Source of the DNA: DATGCT01 sp964495575
Lineage (GTDB): Bacteria; Patescibacteriota; Minisyncoccia; UBA6257; GWB1-50-10
Direction: 5' to 3'
Length of the DNA: 24,332 bases
NCBI GenBank assembly: GCA_964495575.1
Contig: CAZBVS010000010.1
Location: forward strand, 1-24,332
A program made the translations under genes and the position numbers. Below are positions 6,819 through 13,950 of the stretch, one piece after another (positions within the stretch are counted from its first letter, which is position 1; each line of letters opens with the position of its first letter). Below the pieces are notes generated by a model. The model did no database searches. It had not been told where the DNA came from and saw nothing but the letters and a program-made list of their open reading frames with translations.

Positions 6819-8585
6819 ATGAACTCAAAACAAATTAGAGAAAAATTTCTTGAATACTTTAAATCAAAAGAACATACTATTGTTCCTTCTTCTTCGTTGA
6901 TCCCAAATGATCCTTCGGTTCTTTTAACTACGGCAGGGATGCAGCAGTTTAAAGATTATTTCACCGGGAGGTTAAATCCAGAAAGTGATTTTAACAGCTT
7001 AGACGTCACCTCTGCTCAGAAATGCTTTCGAACTTCAGATATTGAAGAAGTTGGGGACGAGAGTCATCTGACCTTCTTTGAAATGATGGGCAACTTTTCT
7101 TTTGGTGGATACTTTAAAGAACAGGCTATAGAATACGCTTATGATTTTATCGTAAATGAAATGAATCTGAGCATTGATTATGTAACCGTATTTAATCCTG
7201 ATAAAGTATCAGAAGATGACTGGCGAAAAAATGTTCCTTTTGATCAGGATTCTTTTGATATCTGGAAAGATAAGATTGGTTTAGCCGAGGAGAAAATAAA
7301 AAGTGAAGGAGTTGATAACTTTTGGGGGCCGACTGGCTCAGAAGGTCCGTGTGGTCCAACTACAGAAATATATGTTAACGGAGTAGAGATTTGGAATATA
7401 GTATTTAATCAGTATTATTGCGATAAAGATAGAAATTTGGAAAAGTTAGATCAACCTGGGGTTGATACAGGTTTAGGACTGGAACGCCTCGTTATTTTTA
7501 AACAAGGAACAGATAATGTTTTTGGCACCGATTTATTTCAAAAACCCTTTGGTGATTTATTTGAAAAAGATAATATAGAAAGCGCTCGAATTTTAGCTGA
7601 TCATATAAGAGGGTCAACCTTCCTTTTATCTGATGGAATTCGCCCCTCAAACAAAGAGGCTGGATATGTCTTGAGACGCTTGATAAGAAGGTTAATAATT
7701 CATGCTAGGAAGATAGATATATCCAGGAAAGAAATCAAAGGGTATATTAAAAACGTTATAGACTATTACTCAGACTTTTATCAAGAGCTCAAAGAAAATA
7801 AAACTGAGATTTTAAAGGAATTTACTCTTGAAGCAGATAACTTTGAGGAAACCTTAGAAGAAGGTATAAAGGAGTTTAACAAGTTATACCCAGAAGAAGG
7901 TTCTAAAGATAAAATTTCCGGAAAGAATGCCTTTGATCTTTATCAAAGTTATGGTTTTCCGTTAGAGATAATAAAGGAGCTTGCCGAAGAACGAGACTAT
8001 GAATTCGACGAAGAAGGATTTAATAAAGCTTTTGAAGAACATAAAAAAATATCTCGGGCCGGGGCAGAAAAGAAGTTTGGAGGTCATGGACTCAAACTTG
8101 ATACAGGAGAGATAAAGGCAGGTACTGACGAAGACGTTAAAAAAGTAGTTCGTCTTCACACTGCAACTCATCTTATGCACCAAGCTCTCCATGAAATTCT
8201 TGGTGAAACACGTCAGGAAGGATCAGACATTAATCCTGAAAGAACAAGGTTTGATTTTAAATCTGATAGAAAGTTAACAGATGAAGAGCTAGAAAAGTTA
8301 GAGAACAAAGTAAATGAAAAAATAAAAGAAAATCTTCCTGTGAATAAGGTTGAGATGGATAAGGAAAAAGCTAAAGAAACCGGCGCCCGTCATTATTTCA
8401 GAGCTAAGTACCCTGACAAGGTAACTATATATTACACAGGAGACTCATTAGACAATGCATATTCTAAAGAATTTTGTGGCGGTCCTCATGTAAGCAGCAC
8501 CGGTGAGATAGGGAAGTTCAAAATCTTAAAACACAAATCAGTAGGTAGTAACGTCAAGAGATTAAGAGCAACTGTAGAAGATTAA
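6819..8585 (+). CDS. alaS: Alanyl-tRNA synthetase, short form without C-Ala domain
   Basis: The enzyme charges tRNA-Ala and hydrolyses mischarged Ser/Gly-tRNA. The class II catalytic domain begins normally ('REKFLEYFKSKEHTIVPSSSL'), with 'FFEMMGNFSFGGYFK', 'EGPCGPTTEI' and motif 3 'GLGLERLV'. The editing domain retains its zinc/active-site pattern: H447 and H451 in 'HTATH', C553 and H557 in 'CGGPH'. The protein stops right after the editing domain ('KRLRATVED') at 588 residues, against about 875 in E. coli, so the C-terminal oligomerisation/tRNA-elbow-binding domain is absent. The clean TAA and following terminator show that this is the true end, not a frameshift. It starts one base after the rpoD stop, so it is cotranscribed. 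Confidence 0.95.
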   Translation: MNSKQIREKFLEYFKSKEHTIVPSSSLIPNDPSVLLTTAGMQQFKDYFTGRLNPESDFNSLDVTSAQKCFRTSDIEEVGDESHLTFFEMMGNFSFGGYFKEQAIEYAYDFIVNEMNLSIDYVTVFNPDKVSEDDWRKNVPFDQDSFDIWKDKIGLAEEKIKSEGVDNFWGPTGSEGPCGPTTEIYVNGVEIWNIVFNQYYCDKDRNLEKLDQPGVDTGLGLERLVIFKQGTDNVFGTDLFQKPFGDLFEKDNIESARILADHIRGSTFLLSDGIRPSNKEAGYVLRRLIRRLIIHARKIDISRKEIKGYIKNVIDYYSDFYQELKENKTEILKEFTLEADNFEETLEEGIKEFNKLYPEEGSKDKISGKNAFDLYQSYGFPLEIIKELAEERDYEFDEEGFNKAFEEHKKISRAGAEKKFGGHGLKLDTGEIKAGTDEDVKKVVRLHTATHLMHQALHEILGETRQEGSDINPERTRFDFKSDRKLTDEELEKLENKVNEKIKENLPVNKVEMDKEKAKETGARHYFRAKYPDKVTIYYTGDSLDNAYSKEFCGGPHVSSTGEIGKFKILKHKSVGSNVKRLRATVED

Positions 8586-8602
8586 GTAAATTGATATGGA
8601 AT

Positions 8603-8642
8603 ATAAAATAAACAACTCATCGGTGTGAGTTGTTTATTTTAT
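8603..8642 (+). terminator. AT-rich hairpin terminator after alaS
   Basis: A perfect 17-base-pair inverted repeat (8603-8619 with 8626-8642) encloses a six-base loop. The 3' arm is T-rich, so the hairpin could also act on the minus strand. The next promoter's -35 box abuts its end. Confidence 0.75.
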
Positions 8643-8671
8643 TTGATTGAACAATAAATGGAGGGTAGAAT
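8643..8671 (+). promoter_or_regulatory. Predicted promoter of tsaC
   Basis: TTGATT (8643-8648), a 17-base spacer and TAGAAT (8666-8671, five of six consensus bases) are present. The ATG at 8681 lies nine bases downstream. The Shine-Dalgarno-like GGAGGG at 8660-8665 falls inside the spacer, upstream of the predicted transcription start, so it would not be in the mRNA. Confidence 0.6.
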
Positions 8672-8680
8672 TTTAATAAG

Positions 8681-9223
8681 ATGGTAAAAGAGTTTAAAAA
8701 AGCATCTCAAGAAGTAGTAGACATGCTTACCCATGGTAAGATAGGGGTTTCTTCGACAGACACCATATATGGTGTTATAGGGTCTGCCTTGTCTAAAAAA
8801 GTTATAGAAAGAATATATAAGTTAAAAGAAAGAGATCCTCAGAAACCTTTTATCATTCTTATTAATTCATATGAAGATTTAGCTACATTTGAAATAGATT
8901 TGACCGAAAAATTAGAAAACTTTTTGGATAAAGTATGGCCGGGTCCAGTGACTGTTATCCTGCCTTGCGATTCTCAAAGATTCGAGTACCTTCATAGAGG
9001 AAAAGAGAGCCTTGCTTTTCGGGTTCCAAAACCAAGATGGCTTAGGAACTTAATTAAAAAAACTGGTCCTTTGGTTGCACCTAGCGCTAACAAGTCAGGG
9101 TTAGACCCAGCCTTGTTAATTGAAGAAGCAAGGATGTATTTTGCTGATAATGTAGATTTTTATCTCGACAAAGGAATCACTAGTGAAACTCCTTCATTAA
9201 TTACTGAAGTAATAAGAAAATGA
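8681..9223 (+). CDS. tsaC: L-threonylcarbamoyladenylate synthase (YrdC/Sua5 family)
   Basis: TsaC makes threonylcarbamoyl-AMP from threonine, bicarbonate and ATP, the first step of the t6A37 modification of ANN-decoding tRNAs. The 180 residues cover the YrdC domain alone, so this is the TsaC form without the Sua5 C-terminal domain. Diagnostic segments are 'VSSTDTIYGVIGSA', 'IYKLKERDPQKPFI' (the KxR..KP nucleotide-binding motif), 'VWPGPVTVIL', 'AFRVPKPRWLRNLI' and 'LVAPSANKSG'. Its TGA stop overlaps the ATG of the next gene (ATGA at 9220-9223), implying translational coupling. This TGA stop is evidence that UGA is not reassigned. Confidence 0.93.
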   Translation: MVKEFKKASQEVVDMLTHGKIGVSSTDTIYGVIGSALSKKVIERIYKLKERDPQKPFIILINSYEDLATFEIDLTEKLENFLDKVWPGPVTVILPCDSQRFEYLHRGKESLAFRVPKPRWLRNLIKKTGPLVAPSANKSGLDPALLIEEARMYFADNVDFYLDKGITSETPSLITEVIRK

Positions 9224-10323
9224 CCCAAAAAAGTAACCAGAAATATCTTGTAATAGAGGAGATTAATAATGTTTTTCGTGTTTCGGATATCTCAGTTGAT
9301 CAAGATAAAAATATTACCTTGCTTAATGTTCAAGAAATATCTGATTTTGACGAACTTCAAAGGCCAGGTGGGAAAAAACCAAACATTATTCTTGCTCTCA
9401 ACTCTAATCACGCTACAACTGTAGAAAAAGAGGTTACCATAGAACGATCTTACACTCATAACAAGATAGATGAAGGAGAAATAGACCAGTTAGTTTTCAA
9501 AACACTCTGGACTTTTCTTGATGAATATAGAAACTGGAGCGCTCAAAAAATGGATGTTGCTGACCTAAACATCGTTCTTTCGGAGGTAGAGATAAAGAAT
9601 ACCGCCCTAAACTCAAAAAACGTCTTAGATCCCATTGGTTTAAAAGGAGAGGACATTACTTTTCGGATAAGAGGAACGCTGATGCCTAGAAGGTTCTTAA
9701 AGTATATTAAAAAACTGAAAAACATTAGTGAGAATATAAAAGTGATAGAAAGATTAGCCTTGGTCTCCATATTTTGTTCAAAAGGAGATTTTAATGTTCA
9801 TACTACCCCTCGAACCATGGAGGTTTTTTCTTTAAATGAAAAAGAAATTAAGTATAAGAAAAAATATTCTTGGGGGACACATAGTTTAATAAATTCTGTA
9901 GCCACTCTTTTTTCTGTTAAAGATAAAACAGCGGTAAAAATTCTTAATAAATATTTTGAAGACAATGTTTCTAAAGATATATCAGAAGCAATAGATAAAA
10001 AGATTAATAAAAATCTTGAAACATTGTATAAAAATATTCGGGGGATAACTAAAAAAAGAAAAGTAGATATTTTTGTTAATACCCCTAATTATATATACCA
10101 AAAATCTTTAAAAGATTATTCTAAAACTCAGTATTTTAATCTCTCCAAAATAATGAAAGAAAAAGGTTTTAATGTTATTATAAAGTCAGATAATGACATT
10201 CCTTATTTCAAAGAAATTCCTGAATCAGTGGTTCTTGCCGGAGCTGATTTATTCTCAACTCATTATAGAAAGTTAAATAAAATGTTAAAGAGACGGTCTA
10301 AATGGCTTGTTCCTCATACATAA
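9220..10323 (+). CDS. Degenerate FtsA/PilM-like actin-fold protein (tentative)
   Basis: I do not recognise this 367-residue protein by name. Its layout resembles FtsA/PilM. Residues 8-60 look like a first strand-rich lobe that lacks the phosphate-1 DxG motif. 'NIILALNSNHATTVEKEVTIERS' (55-77) and 'VLDPIGLKGEDITFRIRG' (135-152) resemble the FtsA subdomain 1C region. Residues 190-245 (a strand pair, then 'WGTHSLINSVATLF', then 'AVKIL') match the phosphate-2 region and following helices in pattern but lack DxGxxT. 'ESVVLAGADLF' near 335-345 could be the adenosine loop. No signal peptide or membrane segment is seen. The start overlaps the tsaC stop by four bases. It is followed 14 bases later by the baseplate-J-like protein, which suggests a joint cell-envelope function. 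The fold call is inference. Confidence 0.45.
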   Translation: MTQKSNQKYLVIEEINNVFRVSDISVDQDKNITLLNVQEISDFDELQRPGGKKPNIILALNSNHATTVEKEVTIERSYTHNKIDEGEIDQLVFKTLWTFLDEYRNWSAQKMDVADLNIVLSEVEIKNTALNSKNVLDPIGLKGEDITFRIRGTLMPRRFLKYIKKLKNISENIKVIERLALVSIFCSKGDFNVHTTPRTMEVFSLNEKEIKYKKKYSWGTHSLINSVATLFSVKDKTAVKILNKYFEDNVSKDISEAIDKKINKNLETLYKNIRGITKKRKVDIFVNTPNYIYQKSLKDYSKTQYFNLSKIMKEKGFNVIIKSDNDIPYFKEIPESVVLAGADLFSTHYRKLNKMLKRRSKWLVPHT

Positions 10324-10337
10324 GTTAAAAAACAACA

Positions 10338-11951
10338 ATGAAAACAAAAGAAAATAAAATATTTTTAGATCCTGATGATGGTCTTGAAGATGTTGTTAAA
10401 AAGATAAAGAAAAACAAGCACGATGAGATTACTCTTCACATCCCTCAAGGCTCCGTCCTTAAATCTTCTCTTGATAATTTTCATACTATTCAAAGAGAGG
10501 CTGTTCTTGCTGAAAAAGAAATTTTAATAGAATCTGTAAATAAATACATTGAAGAACTAGCTGAAAGGGCCGGCTTAAAGGCTATAAACCCTATCTTTGG
10601 CCGAGAAGAAAAGCTTGTCTCCGATATTATTCCACGAGATTCTAAAAAGCCAACCAATGAAGCCGGTGGCTTTGAAGATAAAAAACTTTCTAAATCAAAA
10701 GAGGAAAAAGCAAAAACATTTTTTAATACTCCTAGAAAAAAGAAAAAGAAAAAAGAAAATAAGAAAAAGAAAAAAAGTTTATCCCCCGTTAATAAGAAAA
10801 AAAGAGCTTTAGTTGCCACAGGCGTCTTCCTGTTATTAATAGTCTTCAGTTTCTTATCTGCTCAAATTCTACCTAAAGCTGATATAACCTTAACCCTTAA
10901 ACAAAACACAATAGATTTTGTAGAAAGTGTAGAAGCGAGGTCTTCTGCGTATGAAGTTTCAATGAATGATAACCAGATAATTTTGCCTGGAGAAATTTTA
11001 ACTGCTTTTCAAAACATAGAGAAGAAATTCCCGGCTTCCGGAGAAAAAGAGATAGAAGAGAAAGCTCACGGAGAAATCTATATCTACAACGAATTTTCTT
11101 CCTCACCTCAAGTGCTTGTTGCCACCACAAGATTTGTATCTCCGAATGGAAAAGTTTTTCGACTTGATAACAGAGTTACCGTCCCCGGGGCAAAGATAGT
11201 TGATGGAGGTATAGAGCCTTCAAAGATAAAGGTTCCTGTTACTGCTTCCCAACCAGGGGAGGAGTATAATATAAACCCTGGCTTGGATGCTAAATGGACT
11301 ATTCCTGGTTTTAAAGAAGCTAACCTCATGAAACGATATGAAGGCTTTTATGGAAAACCGGCCACAAAAATGTCCGGAGGATTTTCTGGAGTTGCCAAAA
11401 CCCCAACCGAACAAGATATTAAAAATGCTAAAGAAGAAGTTTCTAAAACCTTGGAAAACTCCTTAGAAAAACAAGCTATGGTAGCTCATTCAGATGAATT
11501 TAAAATTTTAGAAGCTGCAAAAGAGTTTAAAATAAATAAAATAGACATTAGCAAAAAGGCAGATGAAGATAGCAACTTCAGTGTTTTTGCTGAAGGACAA
11601 ATTAAGATCTTTGTATTTAAAGAAGATGTTTTAAAAGAAGCCCTAGTCAAAAAGAACGATTCCTCAATTAATTTTGATTTTAACATTACCAAAGATCAAC
11701 TTGCTTATAAAGAAGAGAATCCAGATTGGGAAGAGAACCAACTCTCTTTTACCGCTGAAGGATCTTTTGTTTTAAAACCTAAGGTAGATGAAAAGAATCT
11801 TAAAGCTCAACTTGTAGGGCAAGCCGAGTCAGTAATAAAATCAATTATTTTCTCGGTGCCGGGCTTGGAAAAGGCAAAAGTCTCTCTCTGGCCTTTCTGG
11901 GTGAACAAGGTACCTGAAAACCCAAAAAAAGTTAATATAGAGCTTAAATAA
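10338..11951 (+). CDS. Membrane-anchored baseplate-J-like protein
   Basis: This 537-residue protein has three visible parts. The N-terminal cytoplasmic domain (about 1-90) holds 'HDEITLHIPQGSVL' and 'KYIEELAERAGLKAI', a pattern I associate with CPR envelope proteins. A lysine-rich linker follows (119-156, including 'RKKKKKKENKKKKK'), then one transmembrane helix (about 157-176) with the basic side inside. The remaining roughly 360 residues are outside and include 'SPNGKVFRLDNRVTVPGAKI' and 'IKVPVTASQPGEEYNINPG' (about 268-314). That region resembles the baseplate J/gp47 core of contractile tails and CPR proteins annotated that way. No other tail genes are nearby, so a phage or secretion tail is not supported. 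Function is unknown; a surface or pilus-related structure is one possibility. It is probably cotranscribed with the preceding gene. Confidence 0.65.
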   Translation: MKTKENKIFLDPDDGLEDVVKKIKKNKHDEITLHIPQGSVLKSSLDNFHTIQREAVLAEKEILIESVNKYIEELAERAGLKAINPIFGREEKLVSDIIPRDSKKPTNEAGGFEDKKLSKSKEEKAKTFFNTPRKKKKKKENKKKKKSLSPVNKKKRALVATGVFLLLIVFSFLSAQILPKADITLTLKQNTIDFVESVEARSSAYEVSMNDNQIILPGEILTAFQNIEKKFPASGEKEIEEKAHGEIYIYNEFSSSPQVLVATTRFVSPNGKVFRLDNRVTVPGAKIVDGGIEPSKIKVPVTASQPGEEYNINPGLDAKWTIPGFKEANLMKRYEGFYGKPATKMSGGFSGVAKTPTEQDIKNAKEEVSKTLENSLEKQAMVAHSDEFKILEAAKEFKINKIDISKKADEDSNFSVFAEGQIKIFVFKEDVLKEALVKKNDSSINFDFNITKDQLAYKEENPDWEENQLSFTAEGSFVLKPKVDEKNLKAQLVGQAESVIKSIIFSVPGLEKAKVSLWPFWVNKVPENPKKVNIELK

Positions 11952-11962
11952 AGTTATTACTA

Positions 11963-11991
11963 TTGACTTATCTAATTTTTCTTATTAACAT
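11963..11991 (+). promoter_or_regulatory. Predicted promoter of the infA/ribosomal operon
   Basis: TTGACT (11963-11968), a 17-base spacer and TAACAT (11986-11991, four of six) lie 36 bases before infA. This is the only good candidate in the 76-base gap. Consensus match only. Confidence 0.4.
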
Positions 11992-12027
11992 ATAGAACAA
12001 GACCAAATTGATTGGTTTTTTATTTTT

Positions 12028-12249
12028 ATGGCAAAAAAAGACAATATTGTAACAATGAAAGGGCAAGTAATGAAAGCCTTGCCCGGTCTTCAATTTAGAG
12101 TTGAACTTGAAGACCAAGATAGAACTATCCTGGCTCATCTTTCAGGCAAGATGAAGATGTATAGAATTAGAGTTGTCCCTGGTGATACTGTTCGTGTTGA
12201 GATGCCTAAGGAGTCAAGTGAGCGGGGAAGGATAGTAAGAAGACTTTAA
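12028..12249 (+). CDS. infA: Translation initiation factor IF-1
   Basis: IF-1 binds the 30S A site during initiation. The 73-residue OB-fold protein matches the family from end to end: 'IVTMKGQVMKALPGLQFRVEL', 'ILAHLSGKMKMYRIRVVPGD' and 'VRVEMPKESSERGRIVRR'. It heads the infA-rpmJ-rpsM-rpsK-rpsD-rpoA-rplQ cluster in the standard bacterial order; secY, adk and map, commonly just upstream, are not here. Confidence 0.97.
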   Translation: MAKKDNIVTMKGQVMKALPGLQFRVELEDQDRTILAHLSGKMKMYRIRVVPGDTVRVEMPKESSERGRIVRRL

Positions 12250-12316
12250 TAATCTTATCTGCTCTTTACACAGAGCCCATTTCATTGTAAATTGTAGGTT
12301 GTAATAATAAATAATT

Positions 12317-12430
12317 ATGAAAGTAAGATCTTCAGTAAAAAAAATATGTAAGGACTGTAAAATCGTTCGGAGGAAAGGACGGCTTTACGTTATTTGTAAA
12401 AACCCTAAACATAAACAAAGACAAGGATAA
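12317..12430 (+). CDS. rpmJ: 50S ribosomal protein L36
   Basis: This is a 37-residue small gene. The protein begins 'MKVRSSVKKICKDCKIVRRK' and ends in a basic tail. The L36 zinc-binding set is complete (C11, C14, C27, H32), so this is the zinc-containing form. It lies between infA and rpsM exactly where L36 sits in most bacteria, and its stop is three bases before rpsM. In the 67-base gap upstream, a short hairpin (GCTCT/AGAGC, 12261-12276) and a possible weak promoter (TTTACA 12265-12270, TAAATT 12288-12293) can be seen, neither convincing. Confidence 0.97.
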   Translation: MKVRSSVKKICKDCKIVRRKGRLYVICKNPKHKQRQG

Positions 12431-12433
12431 ATT

Positions 12434-12817
12434 ATGCGTATAACTGGTGTAAACATCCCCGACGATAAAAAAATTAAATTTTCCTTTACCTATATCTTTG
12501 GTATAGGTCAGTCTTTGGCTAAAAAAATTTTAAATAAAGCAGATGTAGATCAAGAAAAAAGAGCCAAGGAGCTTTCTTCTAAAGAAGTAAGTAAGGTTCA
12601 GAAAATAATTGAAGAAGATTATGTAATAGAAGGTGAGCTTAGACAAAGACGTAAACAGAATATAAACAGATTGAAAAATATTGATAGCTACAGAGGAAAG
12701 CGTCACTCAAAAGACCTTCCTGTTAGAGGTCAGCGAACAAAGACCAACTCTCGTACAGTTCGAGGCAATGTTCGAAAGACAGCAGGAAGTGGTAGGCATA
12801 AAGTTGAATTGAAATAA
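12434..12817 (+). CDS. rpsM: 30S ribosomal protein S13
   Basis: S13 lies in the head of the small subunit and contacts the P-site tRNA and the large subunit. The 127-residue protein shows 'RITGVNIPDDKKIKFSFTYI', the helix-turn motif 'GIGQSLAKKIL', 'IEGELRQRRKQNINRLKNI', and the rRNA-binding 'YRGKRHSKDLPVRGQRTKTN' followed by the basic tail. In place of the common 'IDLP..K' start it has 'VNIPDDKKI', as usual for the family. ATG start, no Shine-Dalgarno. Confidence 0.97.
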   Translation: MRITGVNIPDDKKIKFSFTYIFGIGQSLAKKILNKADVDQEKRAKELSSKEVSKVQKIIEEDYVIEGELRQRRKQNINRLKNIDSYRGKRHSKDLPVRGQRTKTNSRTVRGNVRKTAGSGRHKVELK

Positions 12818-12841
12818 TCAAATTTATAACACAAACTTAGT

Positions 12842-13297
12842 ATGGGTAAAAAACAAGTTGTAGAAAAATCAAAAGAAGAAATTGCTGAAGAACAGAGAAA
12901 GATAGAAGAAAAGAGAGCTAAACAGGTAAGCAAGGGAAGTAAGAAGAAAAAGATTAAAAAAGGTAAGGTATATATCAAAGCTTCATATAATAATACCTTC
13001 ATTAACGTTACTGACAATGAAGGTAATACAATAGCTTGGATGTCTGCCGGCTCCTTAGGGTTCTCGGGCCCTAAGAAAGCAACACCCTTTGCTGCTTCTA
13101 AGGTTGCTGGTGCTATTGCCGAAAAGCTTTCTAGAACAGGTCCTTCCGAAGTTGAGGTGTTTGTGAAAGGAATTGGCCCTGGTCGAGATTCCGCCATTAA
13201 AACATTGGCTTCTAAAGGGTTTGATATTCAGGCCATTGCTGACACAACCCCGATCCCTCATAATGGTCCAAGACCAAGAAAATCAAGAAGAGTATAA
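12842..13297 (+). CDS. rpsK: 30S ribosomal protein S11 with charged N-terminal extension
   Basis: S11 forms part of the 30S platform around the mRNA exit. The family domain runs from about residue 42: 'GKVYIKASYNNTFINVTDNE', 'AWMSAGSLGFSGPKKATPFAA', 'VFVKGIGPGRDSAIK' and the C-terminal 'DTTPIPHNGPRPRKSRRV'. The first 40 residues are an added Lys/Glu-rich segment, longer than the short basic tail of E. coli S11 (129 residues against 151 here). The ATG at 12842 is the only start before an upstream stop that also keeps the gene clear of rpsM. Charged extensions of this kind recur in this genome (RpoA linker, RpoD tail). Confidence 0.97.
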   Translation: MGKKQVVEKSKEEIAEEQRKIEEKRAKQVSKGSKKKKIKKGKVYIKASYNNTFINVTDNEGNTIAWMSAGSLGFSGPKKATPFAASKVAGAIAEKLSRTGPSEVEVFVKGIGPGRDSAIKTLASKGFDIQAIADTTPIPHNGPRPRKSRRV

Positions 13298-13322
13298 ATA
13301 TATAAACATATAAAACATAATT

Positions 13323-13931
13323 ATGCGTAGACGAGCAAAAGAAAAAAAGGAAAGAGCTTTAGATGAAAAACTGTTCCTTAAACCGGAACGGTGTAGTTCT
13401 CATAAATGTGTAATGGTTCGAAGACCTTTTCCACCTGGTCAGCATGGCCAGAAGAGACGCCGTAGACCTTCAGAGTATGCTCGTCAGCTTAAAGAAAAAC
13501 AAAAAATTGCTATCGTTTATGGCTTAACTAATAAACAGATGGCTAATCTTTTTAAAGAACATGCTGGTGACCCTAAAAAAATAGTTTCTATTCTTGAAAA
13601 AAGATTAGATACCGTTGTGTTTCATCTTGGCTTTTCTCCTTCTCAAAGAATGGCCAGACAGGCTGTAAATCATGGCCACATAATGGTAAATGGAAGAAAA
13701 GTTGATATTCCTTCTTATCAAGTTGAAGAAGGGGACACCATAACAATCCGACCTCAGTCTAGAGATATTGGTCTATTTGATGACCTTGATATTAGATTGA
13801 AGAAGCATGAACCACCAGAATGGTTAAAACTTAACAAAGATAAATTTGAAGGAAAGTGTGTTGGTCAACCTAGTGAAGATGCTATTCTTCCTTTTGATAT
13901 AAACTTAGTCGGAGAGTTTTATAGTCGATAA
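13323..13931 (+). CDS. rpsD: 30S ribosomal protein S4 with divergent N-terminus
   Basis: S4 nucleates assembly of the 5' domain of 16S rRNA and often autoregulates its operon. The central and C-terminal parts are standard: 'PPGQHGQKRRRRPSEYARQLKEKQK', then the S4 RNA-binding domain 'EKRLDTVVFHLGFSPSQRMARQAVNHGHIMVNGRKVDIPSY', then 'PFDINLVGEFYSR'. The start is unusual: the typical 'ARYxGPxxKxxRR' opening is missing, and the protein begins 'MRRRAKEKKERALDEKLFLK'. An in-frame stop at 13311 rules out a start further upstream. A C24/C28 pair (CSSHKC) could bind metal but lacks two obvious partners. Total length is 202. Confidence 0.96.
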   Translation: MRRRAKEKKERALDEKLFLKPERCSSHKCVMVRRPFPPGQHGQKRRRRPSEYARQLKEKQKIAIVYGLTNKQMANLFKEHAGDPKKIVSILEKRLDTVVFHLGFSPSQRMARQAVNHGHIMVNGRKVDIPSYQVEEGDTITIRPQSRDIGLFDDLDIRLKKHEPPEWLKLNKDKFEGKCVGQPSEDAILPFDINLVGEFYSR

Positions 13932-13950
13932 ATTTAAATATTTTTTAAAA

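Noticed and set aside
8660..8665. GGAGGG as Shine-Dalgarno for tsaC
   Set aside because: It is 15 bases from the ATG, too far for a normal ribosome site, and lies inside the spacer of a good promoter, upstream of the predicted transcript start.
9221..9223. UGA recoding to glycine, as in some CPR lineages
   Set aside because: TGA ends tsaC here and ends holB at 17884-17886, both at overlapping ATGA junctions with intact downstream genes, and no in-frame TGA occurs inside the conserved genes.
10338..11951. Prophage or contractile tail system suggested by the baseplate-J-like domain
   Set aside because: No other tail, sheath, tube, capsid or integrase genes are nearby, and the protein has a membrane helix unlike true baseplate J proteins.
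12261..12276. Small hairpin GCTCT/AGAGC between infA and rpmJ as a terminator or leader element
   Set aside because: Only five base pairs with no T tract; too weak to support a call.
12730..13197. 155-codon open frame on the minus strand across rpsM and rpsK
   Set aside because: It is antisense to two certain ribosomal protein genes, has no recognisable domain, and its composition follows from the codon use of the sense genes.
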